Part shown: in pieces, positions 7,490 to 16,329 of the stretch | Position numbering within the stretch: the first letter of the stretch is position 1 | Layout: every line of letters begins with the position of its first letter | NCBI GenBank assembly: GCA_020558355.1 | Contig: JAJCKG010000002.1 | Span: forward strand, 186,001-250,000 | Direction: 5' to 3' | DNA from: a bacterium 210820-DFI.6.37 | Lineage (GTDB): Bacteria; Bacillota; Clostridia; Peptostreptococcales; Anaerovoracaceae | Length of the DNA: 64,000 bases | Notes under the pieces: model-generated | What the model was told of the DNA's origin: nothing | What the model saw: the letters and a program-made list of their open reading frames with translations, nothing else | The model's database searches: none | Position numbers and translations under genes: made by a program

Positions 7490-9349
7490 ATGAAATCTAG
7501 TGAACAATTCGCAATTAAATGGGATCTCTCTAAGCGTACAATTAATGATTTGTGCAATAAAGGGAAAATTCCAGGCGCTATTAAAGAAGGAAGAAAATGG
7601 CTCATTCCGGATGACGCAGTAAGACCTGCTGATATGAGGGTGTCTTCCGGTAAATATATAAAGAAGAAAGTTGCCCATAATAAATCACTGCCTATTGGCA
7701 TTTCTGATTATGTCAGAGCGCAGGCTGATTATTACTATGTAGATAAGACGATGCTGATTAAGGAGTTCCTTGATCAGAAGCCCTTGGTTTCTTTATTTAC
7801 AAGACCGAGACGTTTCGGAAAAACATTGAACATGGATATGCTCAGAGTCTTTTTTGAGATCTCAGAAGAAGATACAAGCAAATATTTCGAAGACAAAGCG
7901 ATCTGGAGATGTGGAGAGGAATATCGTAAACAGCAAGGCCAATATCCGGTTGTATTCCTTACTTTCAAGGATGTCAAGTTCGATTCATGGGAGGCGACTC
8001 TTGATAAGATCAGAGATCTTCTGCAGGAGGAGTTTGGAAGACACCAGGAGCTTGCTTCCAGTGAGAAGCTTGTGGGGTATGAAAAGGCTTATTTTGCTAA
8101 GATTATTAACGGCAATGCGTCAGAGGTTGATTTGACTGCGTCTTTAGCGAAGCTGTCTCAGATGCTTACAAAGCATTTTGGAAAGGCGCCGATTATTATT
8201 ATTGATGAATATGATTCGCCAATTCAGGAAGGTTATTCCAAGGATTTCTATGATGAAATTATTGGATTTATGAGAAACTTCTTCTCGGGAGCTTTTAAGG
8301 ATAACAAGAATCTGACATATGGTTTCCTAACTGGTGTTCTTAGAATTGCGCAGGAAAGCGTTTTCAGTGGGTTGAATAACCTGACAGTGAATTCTGTGAT
8401 GGATGATGAGTATGATCAGTTCTTTGGATTTACTGCTTCAGAAGTCAGAGAGATGCTGGAGTATTATGGCGCTCTGGATAAAGAGGCTGAACTGAAGGAT
8501 TGGTATGATGGCTATTTATTTGGTCATACAGAAATCTATAATCCTTGGTCAGTGATCAATTATATTTCTAAAGGATGCGTTCCGCAGGCTTACTGGGTAA
8601 ATACCGGAAAGAACGAAATCCTTGAAGATGTTCTTAAGGCAGCAACCGATGATATAACAGAAAGAATTTATTCTCTGCTGCAAGGAGAGAGGGTAATCGC
8701 AAGGATTGATCAGAATGTTGTTTACAGATTGCTTCCAGAGGATCCGGCAAATATCTACAGCTTGTTGGTGGTAGCAGGATATTTGAAAACACCGAAGAAA
8801 GAGCTACAGGCAGATGGTTCTTATCTGTGCGAAGTATCGATTCCAAACAGAGAGATAGCGGCAGTATACAAGAGTGAGATATTGTCACATTTGCTGCGGA
8901 TTGGCGCTATTACAAGAACTACTGCAAATAAGATTGCGGAAAATCTTTACGCGAATGATTATAAGAAGCTGCAGAAGGCTATTGCGGAGTATATGGATAA
9001 ATCTATCAGCTTCTATGATGCCGGCGCAGAAGGTTTTTATCATGGATTGGTGCTTGGCCTGATTGCCTTGATGGATAATCAGTATAAAATTAAGTCCAAC
9101 AGAGAATCTGGAGACGGACGATATGATATCTGCCTAATTCCGAGAGAAGACAGGTATCCGGGAATCATCATGGAGCTTAAGTGGAAAAGGGACTTGAGTG
9201 CGGAAGCGCTTTCGGGACTTGCGGATGAAGCGTTGGCTCAAATCGATGAAAGGAAATACGATGCTGAAATGAAAGAAGACGGCGTCCAGGATATTTTGAA
9301 ATTTGGAATTGCGTTTTCCGGAAAGAAAGTAAGTGTTAAGACAGAATAG
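7490..9349 (+). CDS. HTH-AAA ATPase-PD-(D/E)XK nuclease family protein
   Basis: A 619-residue three-part protein. Residues 1-50 look like a MerR/excisionase-type helix-turn-helix (FAIKWDLSKRTINDLC, then the wing-like GRKWLIPDDAV). Residues about 66-330 are the AAA-ATPase-like domain, with a Walker A-type TRPRRFGKT at 104-112 and Walker B IIIIDEYDSP near 236-244. The C-terminus carries a PDDEXK_9 (DUF1703) nuclease-like domain with GDGRYDICL and the E-x-K of IIMELKWK. Most family members lack the N-terminal HTH. Base composition is more AT-rich and codon use less GCG/GGC-biased than in the flanking genes, suggesting transfer. These genes are multicopy accessory genes in many anaerobes and their role is not settled. 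Confidence 0.85.
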   Translation: MKSSEQFAIKWDLSKRTINDLCNKGKIPGAIKEGRKWLIPDDAVRPADMRVSSGKYIKKKVAHNKSLPIGISDYVRAQADYYYVDKTMLIKEFLDQKPLVSLFTRPRRFGKTLNMDMLRVFFEISEEDTSKYFEDKAIWRCGEEYRKQQGQYPVVFLTFKDVKFDSWEATLDKIRDLLQEEFGRHQELASSEKLVGYEKAYFAKIINGNASEVDLTASLAKLSQMLTKHFGKAPIIIIDEYDSPIQEGYSKDFYDEIIGFMRNFFSGAFKDNKNLTYGFLTGVLRIAQESVFSGLNNLTVNSVMDDEYDQFFGFTASEVREMLEYYGALDKEAELKDWYDGYLFGHTEIYNPWSVINYISKGCVPQAYWVNTGKNEILEDVLKAATDDITERIYSLLQGERVIARIDQNVVYRLLPEDPANIYSLLVVAGYLKTPKKELQADGSYLCEVSIPNREIAAVYKSEILSHLLRIGAITRTTANKIAENLYANDYKKLQKAIAEYMDKSISFYDAGAEGFYHGLVLGLIALMDNQYKIKSNRESGDGRYDICLIPREDRYPGIIMELKWKRDLSAEALSGLADEALAQIDERKYDAEMKEDGVQDILKFGIAFSGKKVSVKTE

Positions 9350-9465
9350 AATTTTGACATGAGGATCGTGTAGCGTCTTCCCCAAAATCAAGGCTTGCAT
9401 TTCTTCAAAAGCAGGCGGATAATAAGATAAGGCAATTTATTATCAAAAAAAACGCGGGAGAAATT

Positions 9466-10830
9466 ATGGATATAAGTAAAGATTACAGTTTGTTTCTGGA
9501 AGCGATTGCGGGACTAATGGTGATCAACGCGGAGGGAAAAGTCGTCTACATGAATGAACAGTGCGCTGACTATATTAAGGTGGACAAAGAAAAAGTGATC
9601 GGACAGGATGTGAAAAAGGTCTTTCCGCCTACCAATATGCTGAATATGCTGAAGGGACAGAACAAATATAATACCAACTTTTATTTTGAGGATGGAAGAA
9701 TGAGCGTCAGTACGCAGACTCAGCTGCAAAAAGACGGGGAGATCGTCGGTGTACTGGAATACGATATGATCCAGGACATTACGGCTCTTGATGACCTGCT
9801 TTCAAAATACAAGGAAACTCTGAAAGACGAAATGGCTTACTTCCGGGAGCAGGTACGAAATTTTAAAAGTACAAAATACTCCATCAATAATATTCTGGGG
9901 ACTTCAAAGAAGATACAGGAATTAAAATATCAGATTGAACTGGCGGCCACCTCCAATTCCACTGTTATGATCTGCGGGGAAACAGGCGTCGGAAAGGAAC
10001 TGGTAGCCCATTCCATACACAATCTCAGCGCCCGGGCTTTCCAGAACTTTGTAAAGGTCAACGCGGCGGGAATGGCTGAATCTCTCATTGAATCAGAGCT
10101 GTTCGGTTATGTGGACGGAGCTTTTACCGGAGCCAAAAAAGGTGGAAAAAAAGGAAAGTTTCAGCTTGCGGATCAGGGAACGCTGTTTATCGATGAGGTA
10201 AACCAGATGCCTTTATCCCTGCAGCCAAAGCTCCTGCGGGCTCTGCAGGAAGGAGAGATCGCGCCGGTGGGAAGCGAGGAGGACGTTGAGGTCAATGCCC
10301 GGGTTATTGTAGCGGCCAATCAGGATCTGCGGGAAATGGTCCGGGAAGGCAGCTTCCGCGAGGATCTGTATTACCGGCTCAATGTGTTTCCAATCATCGT
10401 GCCGCCTCTGCGGGAAAGGCTGGAGGATATTCCGGAGCTGGTAGAAGCAAAGATTCAGGCTCTGAATCAGGAGCTGGGAAGAAGTGTAACCAGGGTGGAA
10501 CCGGATGTGTACGCCAAGCTCAGAGAGTATGACTGGCCGGGAAATATCCGTGAGCTTTATAACCGGGTGGAAGCCGCTATGAACTATGCCCAGGGAGATG
10601 TGTTGAGAAAAGAGCATTTCAATTTCCGGGCTGATAACAGCAAGATTAACCTGGATGAACTGAACCAGTTCGATAACCCGATTGAGGAAATCAAGAGGGA
10701 AGCGGAACGAAAGCTGATCAATGAGGTTCTCCGGCAGTTTGACAATAACAAAACAAAAGCCGCCGCGTATTTGAAAATTTCCAGACCGCTTTTGTATCAG
10801 AAAATGAAGCGGCTGGGACTTTCTATGTAA
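9466..10830 (+). CDS. Sigma-54-dependent activator with N-terminal PAS domain (paralogue 1)
   Basis: A 454-residue enhancer-binding protein. A PAS sensor domain covers residues 1-110. The AAA+ core has Walker A GETGVGKE at 171-178, the sigma-54 contact loop GAFTGA at 218-223 and Walker B LFIDEVNQ near 240. The C-terminus is a Fis-type HTH (NNKTKAAAYLKISRPLLYQK). It activates RNA polymerase carrying sigma-54 when the PAS domain senses its signal, which is unknown. The likely target is the sigma-54 promoter at 10986-11002 just downstream. GGGAG lies 7 bases before the ATG. The activator at 14144 has exactly the same length and architecture, so the two are probably a duplicated pair. Confidence 0.93.
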   Translation: MDISKDYSLFLEAIAGLMVINAEGKVVYMNEQCADYIKVDKEKVIGQDVKKVFPPTNMLNMLKGQNKYNTNFYFEDGRMSVSTQTQLQKDGEIVGVLEYDMIQDITALDDLLSKYKETLKDEMAYFREQVRNFKSTKYSINNILGTSKKIQELKYQIELAATSNSTVMICGETGVGKELVAHSIHNLSARAFQNFVKVNAAGMAESLIESELFGYVDGAFTGAKKGGKKGKFQLADQGTLFIDEVNQMPLSLQPKLLRALQEGEIAPVGSEEDVEVNARVIVAANQDLREMVREGSFREDLYYRLNVFPIIVPPLRERLEDIPELVEAKIQALNQELGRSVTRVEPDVYAKLREYDWPGNIRELYNRVEAAMNYAQGDVLRKEHFNFRADNSKINLDELNQFDNPIEEIKREAERKLINEVLRQFDNNKTKAAAYLKISRPLLYQKMKRLGLSM

Positions 10831-10838
10831 GTCCAAAA

Positions 10839-10850
10839 TGACATATGTCA
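10839..10850. promoter_or_regulatory. Perfect palindrome, candidate enhancer (UAS) for the sigma-54 promoter
   Basis: TGACATATGTCA is a perfect 12-base palindrome about 140 bases upstream of the -24 element at 10988. That is the usual distance for a sigma-54 activator binding site. Either PAS activator in this cluster could be the binder. Confidence 0.5.
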
Positions 10851-10909
10851 GCGGCGGCTAACAAAACCTGAAAGTAACTGAAAATAAAGAAAATTTAAAC
10901 ACTGATAAA

Positions 10910-10950
10910 AACCACAGGTGTAAGTATAGAAATACAACTGTGGTTTTTTT
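10910..10950 (+). terminator. Rho-independent terminator of PAS activator 1
   Basis: AACCACAG (10910-10917) pairs with CTGTGGTT (10938-10945), with further pairing inside, followed by a run of T. It separates the activator gene from the downstream sigma-54 promoter. Confidence 0.8.
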
Positions 10951-10985
10951 GTGTATAAATTTGTTGAAATTTGAAGACTTTTAAG

Positions 10986-11002
10986 TTGGCATAAAAATTG
11001 CG
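10986..11002 (+). promoter_or_regulatory. Sigma-54 (-24/-12) promoter of the NhaC-type transporter
   Basis: TTGGCATAAAAATTGCG has GG at 10988-10989 and GC at 11000-11001 with exactly 10 bases between, an excellent match to the -24/-12 consensus. It lies 66 bases before the transporter start, after a terminator, and between two sigma-54 activator genes. Confidence 0.9.
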
Positions 11003-11067
11003 ATATATATTGTCGTCAGAATCATTAAATAATTAATACGATATTAGATTTGAAAGGAGAACGCAAT

Positions 11068-12423
11068 ATGGAAACTTATGGATTACTAAGTTTAATTCCT
11101 GTAGCAGTTGTTATTGTTGCGGCGATTATCACAAAGAGAGCGGCAGAAGCCCTGATCCTTGGGACCTTTGCAGGCGCTATTATTCTGGCGAAAGGCGCGT
11201 GGTGGGGAACCTGGTTTGACTACACCCTCACAGAGATCGGAGATTCCGCCAGCTATATCATCATGTTCGGTATGTTTGGCGCAATGATCCGGATCCTGGA
11301 TGAGTCAGGAGCCGCTATGGGCTTTGCTGATATTGGATCGAAGATTGCCAACAGCAGCAAGAAAACACAAATTTTTGCGTGGATTTTAGGTATTATCATT
11401 TTTGTAGAGGATTATCTTAACGCGTTGGGTGTTGGCGTAGCCATGAAGAGCCTGACCGATAAATGGAAAATCTCCAGAGAAAAGCTGGCCTTCATCGTAA
11501 ATTCCACAGGAGCGGCAGTCTGTGTATTAGTTCCGTTTTCAACATGGGGCGTGCTGTACATCAGCCAGATTGACGAAGTAGGTAAGATTAACGGCCTGGG
11601 AGGATTTGACGCTTATGTACATTCTATCCCGTATATGCTGTATTCCTGGATTGCGGTTATTATTGTTCCACTCTTTATCTGTGGAGTGATTCCACTCTAT
11701 GGACCGATGAAAAAAGCGGAACTGCGCGCGCAGGAAACAGGAAGAGTCTTTCCGGATTATCACTATGAAGGCGAAGGCGTAAAGGAAATGGAAGGTGAAC
11801 AGAAAAAAGCCCATGCCATTAACTTTATTATTCCAATGGTGGTTCTGATTGCTGTGTGTATCTATACAGGCGATATTACACTGGCTGTAATAATTTCCGT
11901 TGTTGTATGCTTTATTATGCTGGGAATTCAGAGAAAACTTTCCCTGGGTGAATGGTGCGACGCGATTGTAGAAGGCTTTAAGGATATGCTGTATGTAACG
12001 ATGCTGGTACTGCTTGCCTTCGTACTTTCCGATTTCAACGACGCGTTGGGGCTGACACCATACGTTATTGAAAAGGTTGTTCCAATTATGAGCCCGCATC
12101 TATTCCCTGTTATTACATTTATCGTAGTTGGAGCGCTTGCGTTCTGCACCGGAAGCTTCTGGGGCGTTGCCGCGATCTCCTTCCCGATTATCATTCCTCT
12201 GGCAGAAGCTCTGGCTGTAAATCCGTTTATGGCAATCGGCGCTGTTGCGGCAGCTACCTCCTTCGGAAGCCACGCTTGCTTCTACAGCGACGCTGTAACG
12301 GTTACCTGCGCGGCTACGGGTCTTAAGAATATGGATTACGCTAAGACCTCGCTTCCGCTTATTGCTCTTCCGTTTGCACTGGGCATTATAGCGTACCTGA
12401 TTATGGGATTTGTTATCGGCTAG
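11068..12423 (+). CDS. NhaC-family Na+/H+ antiporter-like transporter
   Basis: A 451-residue polytopic membrane protein with about 11-12 hydrophobic segments, of the NhaC antiporter family in the ion transporter superfamily. The family pattern GSFWGVAAISFPIIIPLA lies near residue 355 and is followed by a conserved SFGSHACFYSDA stretch. I chose the ATG at 11068 because GAAAGGAGA lies 8 bases upstream. It is the first gene behind a sigma-54 promoter and is followed 27 bases later by an amidohydrolase. In such catabolic operons NhaC-like proteins may import the organic substrate with or instead of exchanging sodium; that part is inference. Confidence 0.85.
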   Translation: METYGLLSLIPVAVVIVAAIITKRAAEALILGTFAGAIILAKGAWWGTWFDYTLTEIGDSASYIIMFGMFGAMIRILDESGAAMGFADIGSKIANSSKKTQIFAWILGIIIFVEDYLNALGVGVAMKSLTDKWKISREKLAFIVNSTGAAVCVLVPFSTWGVLYISQIDEVGKINGLGGFDAYVHSIPYMLYSWIAVIIVPLFICGVIPLYGPMKKAELRAQETGRVFPDYHYEGEGVKEMEGEQKKAHAINFIIPMVVLIAVCIYTGDITLAVIISVVVCFIMLGIQRKLSLGEWCDAIVEGFKDMLYVTMLVLLAFVLSDFNDALGLTPYVIEKVVPIMSPHLFPVITFIVVGALAFCTGSFWGVAAISFPIIIPLAEALAVNPFMAIGAVAAATSFGSHACFYSDAVTVTCAATGLKNMDYAKTSLPLIALPFALGIIAYLIMGFVIG

Positions 12424-12450
12424 CATAGAAAAAGAAAGAAGGAAATTAAT

Positions 12451-14070
12451 ATGACAGCAGATTTGATTATTAAAAGCAATGCGATTTTCGACAGTATTGA
12501 AGAGAACCCCTTTGAAGGTTATGTTGCGATTAAAGACAATAAAATAGTGGAAGTAGGAAGAGGCGGTGACATCTCATCCTGTCAGGGACCGGAGACGGTT
12601 GTGAAAGAATACAAGGACAAGCTGGTTATGGCCGGCTTCCACGACAGCCACACCCACCTTCTTATGGCGGGTCTGTTCAAAACCTATGTAAATCTGGCGG
12701 ACGCCAGGACCGAGGAAGAAGCGGCGCAAATGGTAAAGGAGGCGGCTGACCGGGACGAAAACAAGACAGGCTGGGTGAGAGGCTTCAGCTGGTATCATGT
12801 GTTCTGGGAAAACAAGACGCTGCCTACCAAGGCCTCTTTGGACAAATATTTTCCAGACCGTCCGGTATGCCTGATCAACGCGGAGGCTCACGGGGCGTGG
12901 GTCAACAGCAAGGCTCTGGAGATCGCGGGGATCACGGATGACACGCCGGACCCATTCGGAGGGGAGATCGCGAGAGACGAGAATGGAGAGGCGACAGGCT
13001 TCCTCTATGAGTCCGCTTCCGGACTGGTGACAAAGTACGCCTTTGATTTCACGGCGGAGGAAGAGAAGGTCATTATTCGAAAATATATGGAGGGCGCGGC
13101 CGAGTACGGAATCACGTCCATGAACGACGTACAGCCTTACTTCCATGGAAACATGGGAAACCTGGACGTTTACAGCCAGATGGACCGGGACGGGGAACTG
13201 ACAATCCGAATTCACGCGGCGCCAGACCTTTTAGGCGATCTGGACCAGGCGGAAGAATGGAGGGAGAAATACCGCTCCGATAAACTGCGGGTGGAGCAGC
13301 TAAAGCAGTTCCTGGACGGGGTAAGCACCACCCACACGGCTCTGGTGCTGGAGGAATACACCGACGCGCCGGGGAATTACGGGATTTCTCTCAATGACAC
13401 AGCGGCCATCGAGGCGGCCGTGCCGGAGGCCCACCGGAGAGGCTTTTCTATCAAGCTTCATTCCTGCGGGGATAAATCGGCGAGAATGGGGCTGGATTAT
13501 TATGAGAAAGCCATCAAGATGTATGGAAAGAACCAGTGCCGCCACGCCATCGAGCACGTGGAGATGCTTTCCGACGAGGACCTTCCTCGCTTTGGCCAGC
13601 TGGGCGTCATCCCGTCAGTACAGCCGGAGCACATCGCTCTGACGCAGAAATTCTCAGAGAACCCGTACTTCGACACGCTGGGAAAAGAGCGGGCCGATAA
13701 GACATGGAGACTGAAAGACCTGTACGACACAGCGGGCGTGCTGGCTATCGGAAGCGACTGCCCGGTGGTGGACAACAGCCCATTTTTGGAAATCTACCGG
13801 GGCGTGACCAGGCTTCACAACGACGGCGAGCCGAAAGGCGGCTGGAACCCGACCCAGAAGCTGTCGGTCTATGAAGTGCTGCGAAGCTACACCTATGGGT
13901 CCGCTTACGGCGTGAGCCGGGAGGACGAGCTAGGGACCCTGGAAGCCGGAAAATTCGCGGATATCGCGGTCATAGACCGGAATCTGTTTACGGTAGACCC
14001 ATCGGAGATCTTTGACGCTAAGGTGGTTCTTACGGTTATGGATGGGAAAATTATATTTGAAAGGGAATAA
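12451..14070 (+). CDS. YtcJ-type metal-dependent amidohydrolase
   Basis: A 539-residue amidohydrolase-superfamily enzyme (YtcJ/amidohydrolase_3 branch). It shows the N-terminal metal motif HDSHTHL near residue 65, later metal ligands in KLHSCGD and AIEHVEM, the catalytic-Asp region AIGSDCPVVDNSP, and the C-terminal GTLEAGKFADIAVID typical of the small beta-sandwich domain. It would hydrolyse an amide, formamide or cyclic urea-type bond in the cytoplasm. The substrate cannot be read from sequence. It is co-transcribed with the transporter from the sigma-54 promoter and followed by a second activator and the urease operon, which suggests a nitrogenous substrate. Confidence 0.85.
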   Translation: MTADLIIKSNAIFDSIEENPFEGYVAIKDNKIVEVGRGGDISSCQGPETVVKEYKDKLVMAGFHDSHTHLLMAGLFKTYVNLADARTEEEAAQMVKEAADRDENKTGWVRGFSWYHVFWENKTLPTKASLDKYFPDRPVCLINAEAHGAWVNSKALEIAGITDDTPDPFGGEIARDENGEATGFLYESASGLVTKYAFDFTAEEEKVIIRKYMEGAAEYGITSMNDVQPYFHGNMGNLDVYSQMDRDGELTIRIHAAPDLLGDLDQAEEWREKYRSDKLRVEQLKQFLDGVSTTHTALVLEEYTDAPGNYGISLNDTAAIEAAVPEAHRRGFSIKLHSCGDKSARMGLDYYEKAIKMYGKNQCRHAIEHVEMLSDEDLPRFGQLGVIPSVQPEHIALTQKFSENPYFDTLGKERADKTWRLKDLYDTAGVLAIGSDCPVVDNSPFLEIYRGVTRLHNDGEPKGGWNPTQKLSVYEVLRSYTYGSAYGVSREDELGTLEAGKFADIAVIDRNLFTVDPSEIFDAKVVLTVMDGKIIFERE

Positions 14071-14143
14071 ATAAGAAAGCAACGTGAAATGAGAGTTCAG
14101 GGGGATAACAATTAAACCTGTAAATATAATGGGGGTGAAAGCT

Positions 14144-15508
14144 TTGAATGTAAATGACACAAAAGACTACGAGCTGTATCTGGAGCATGTGCCGGGTATC
14201 ATCGCCACCGATCTTACAGGAACGATCATGTATCTAAACCAGCAATGCGCGGACTATCTGGGGGTAGATCGGGAGCTGGCGCTAGGCTCAAAGGTTTATG
14301 ATGTGTTTCCAGATACAAAAATGATGGAAAATATGGGAATTGACCGGCCTACGATTATGTTCTATCATAGCTTTGGAATTGGAATCAGCGTACATATACC
14401 CATTATGGAGAACGGTGAAAAAATAGGGCTTTTGGAATATGATGTGGTACAGGCGTCAGAAGTTCTTTATGAGCTGGCAGATAATTATACGAAGTTTCTT
14501 GATGAGGAATTGACGAATCTCAGAAAAGAAATAAATCAACTGCGCCGTACAAAGTATTCTATTGGAAACATAATAGGAAAATCACCGGCGATTTTGAGCC
14601 TGAAGGAAGCGATCCAACGGGCGGCTCGCTCTGATTCTACAGTAGTAATCTTTGGAGAGACCGGAACTGGAAAAGAACTGGTTGCGCAGTCGATACATGA
14701 TCTTAGTAAAAGGGCGAAGCAGAACCTTATTAAAATTAACGCGGCGAACCTACCGGAGACTTTAGTAGAATCAGAATTGTTTGGATATGAGAGCGGTGCT
14801 TTTACAGGAGCCAGGAAAAATGGGAAAAAAGGAAAATTTGAACTGGCGGATAAAGGCACCTTATTTATTGATGAAATTAATCAAATGTCTTTGTCCGTAC
14901 AGCCAAAGCTGCTGAGAGCGCTGCAGGAAAATGAGATTGAGCGAGTTGGCGGTGAGAATAGTATTACAGTCGATACAAGGGTGATTGTCACCTCCAATCA
15001 GGATTTGCGCGAACTAGTAAAAAAAGGAAAGTTCCGACAGGATCTTTTTTATCGCTTGCATGTAATTCCTGTTATTGTTCCGCCATTGCGGGACAGAAAA
15101 GAAGATATTCCCGCTTTAGTAGAATATTTTGCCCAAAGATATAGTGAAGCGTTAGGGAAAACCATTACAGAGATTGACCCGAAAATCTACGCGCGGCTGC
15201 AGCAGTATAACTGGCCGGGCAATGTACGGGAGCTTCAAAATGTTATAGAAAGGGCAATTGCTTTTTCTAAAGATAATTATCTTTCAGCAGCGGATATTCA
15301 TCTGGGAAACCGAAAACTGGTTGGGCCGGATATGGATTCAGAGAATCCAATTGAAACAGCAAAGAAAAAAGTTGAAATAGAAATGATTGTTGAAGCGTTG
15401 AAAACATGCGATGGAAATAAGACAGAGGCCGCAAAGCTCTTGAAAATACCAAGACCTCTGTTATATCAAAAAATTAAGAGACTGGGAATCGTAGAACCGA
15501 TAACGTAA
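14144..15508 (+). CDS. Sigma-54-dependent activator with N-terminal PAS domain (paralogue 2)
   Basis: An enhancer-binding protein of 454 residues from a TTG start at 14144. I prefer this start over the ATG at 14129 because GGGGGTG (14131-14137) sits 6 bases before the TTG and the ATG has no ribosome binding site. The TTG start also gives the same length and aligned beginning (KDYELYLEHVPGI against KDYSLFLEAIAGL) as the activator at 9466. It has PAS, AAA+ with GETGTGKE, an intact GAFTGA loop and a Fis-type HTH. Lying between the amidohydrolase and urease genes, it could govern either. I see no -24/-12 site in front of ureA. Confidence 0.9.
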   Translation: MNVNDTKDYELYLEHVPGIIATDLTGTIMYLNQQCADYLGVDRELALGSKVYDVFPDTKMMENMGIDRPTIMFYHSFGIGISVHIPIMENGEKIGLLEYDVVQASEVLYELADNYTKFLDEELTNLRKEINQLRRTKYSIGNIIGKSPAILSLKEAIQRAARSDSTVVIFGETGTGKELVAQSIHDLSKRAKQNLIKINAANLPETLVESELFGYESGAFTGARKNGKKGKFELADKGTLFIDEINQMSLSVQPKLLRALQENEIERVGGENSITVDTRVIVTSNQDLRELVKKGKFRQDLFYRLHVIPVIVPPLRDRKEDIPALVEYFAQRYSEALGKTITEIDPKIYARLQQYNWPGNVRELQNVIERAIAFSKDNYLSAADIHLGNRKLVGPDMDSENPIETAKKKVEIEMIVEALKTCDGNKTEAAKLLKIPRPLLYQKIKRLGIVEPIT

Positions 15509-15583
15509 AGGAATCGGGCTGCAAAAGCGATACGACTTGATCTTTTTATGGGATCCGATTAAAATGACGAGGAGGGAAAAGCG

Positions 15584-15943
15584 ATGAAGCTTACAGTAAA
15601 AGAGCAGGAACGCCTGCTTATGTTCAACACGGCGGAGCTGGCCAGAAGACGTTGGAAGCGTGGCGTAAAGCTGAACTATGTGGAGGCTATGGCTATTATC
15701 TGTGATGAACTTTTAGAGCGGGCCAGAGAGGGAAAAAGCACGATCTATGATCTGGTAGAGCTGGGATCCAGAATCCTGACAGAGGAGGATGTCATGGAAG
15801 GAACCGCGGCTCTGATGCCAATTATTCAGCTGGAGGTCATGCTTCCTGACGGAAACAAGCTGGTTTCCGTGCAGGATCCGATTCGTCTGGAAAAACGGGA
15901 AGAAGCGGTTCCCATGAGTGAACTGATTTCAGTGAATTATTAA
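15584..15943 (+). CDS. ureA: Urease gamma subunit
   Basis: The smallest structural subunit of urease, which hydrolyses urea to ammonia and carbamate. It has 119 residues and shows the family opening LTVKEQERLLMF, the ARRRWKRGVKLNY region and ILTEEDVMEG. Usual length is about 100, so there is a C-terminal extension of some 18 residues (about RLEKREEAVPMSELISVNY). A GAGGAGGG ribosome binding site precedes the ATG. It is first of ureABCEFGD, all on one strand with gaps of a few bases or overlaps. Confidence 0.96.
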   Translation: MKLTVKEQERLLMFNTAELARRRWKRGVKLNYVEAMAIICDELLERAREGKSTIYDLVELGSRILTEEDVMEGTAALMPIIQLEVMLPDGNKLVSVQDPIRLEKREEAVPMSELISVNY

Positions 15944-15953
15944 GGAGGCTGCT

Positions 15954-16328
15954 ATGAGCTACAAAATAGGAGAGATCATTTTTGCGGATGATCCTGTCGT
16001 TATCAATGAGGGAATGGATACCATTGAGCTGATTGTCAACAACACCGGCGACCGTTCGATTCAGGTGTGCTCCCACTATCATTTTTTTGAAGCGAATATC
16101 GCGCTGAAGTTCGATCGGGAAAAGGCCTTCGGATATCATCTTGACATACCGGCGGGAAACGCGGTGCGCTTTGAACCGGGGGAAGATAAAAAAGTCACAC
16201 TGGTTCCTTTCAAGGGAGATGGGAATCTGTATGGATTTATGGGAATGACCATGGGAAATATCCATGATCCGGAAGTAAAAAAAGCCGCAGTAGAAAAAAT
16301 GAACGCAAAAGTAAAGGAGTGTGAGTGA
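15954..16328 (+). CDS. ureB: Urease beta subunit
   Basis: A 124-residue structural subunit. It carries the family core [17 protein letters not shown] near residue 25 and the motif [18 protein letters not shown] near 60. It packs with UreA and UreC in the cytoplasmic apo-urease. Separate ureA and ureB genes are the common bacterial arrangement, unlike the fused subunit in Helicobacter. An AAGGAGG site overlaps the end of ureA. Confidence 0.96.
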   Translation: MSYKIGEIIFADDPVVINEGMDTIELIVNNTGDRSIQVCSHYHFFEANIALKFDREKAFGYHLDIPAGNAVRFEPGEDKKVTLVPFKGDGNLYGFMGMTMGNIHDPEVKKAAVEKMNAKVKECE

Positions 16329-16329
16329 T

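Noticed and set aside
15509..15583. A sigma-54 promoter for the urease operon
   Set aside because: No GG-N10-GC pair with TGGC/TTGC context is present in the gap before ureA.
16321..16329. GTG at 16321 as the ureC start
   Set aside because: It leaves one base between AAAGGAG and the start; the ATG at 16330 has normal spacing and a family-typical N-terminus.
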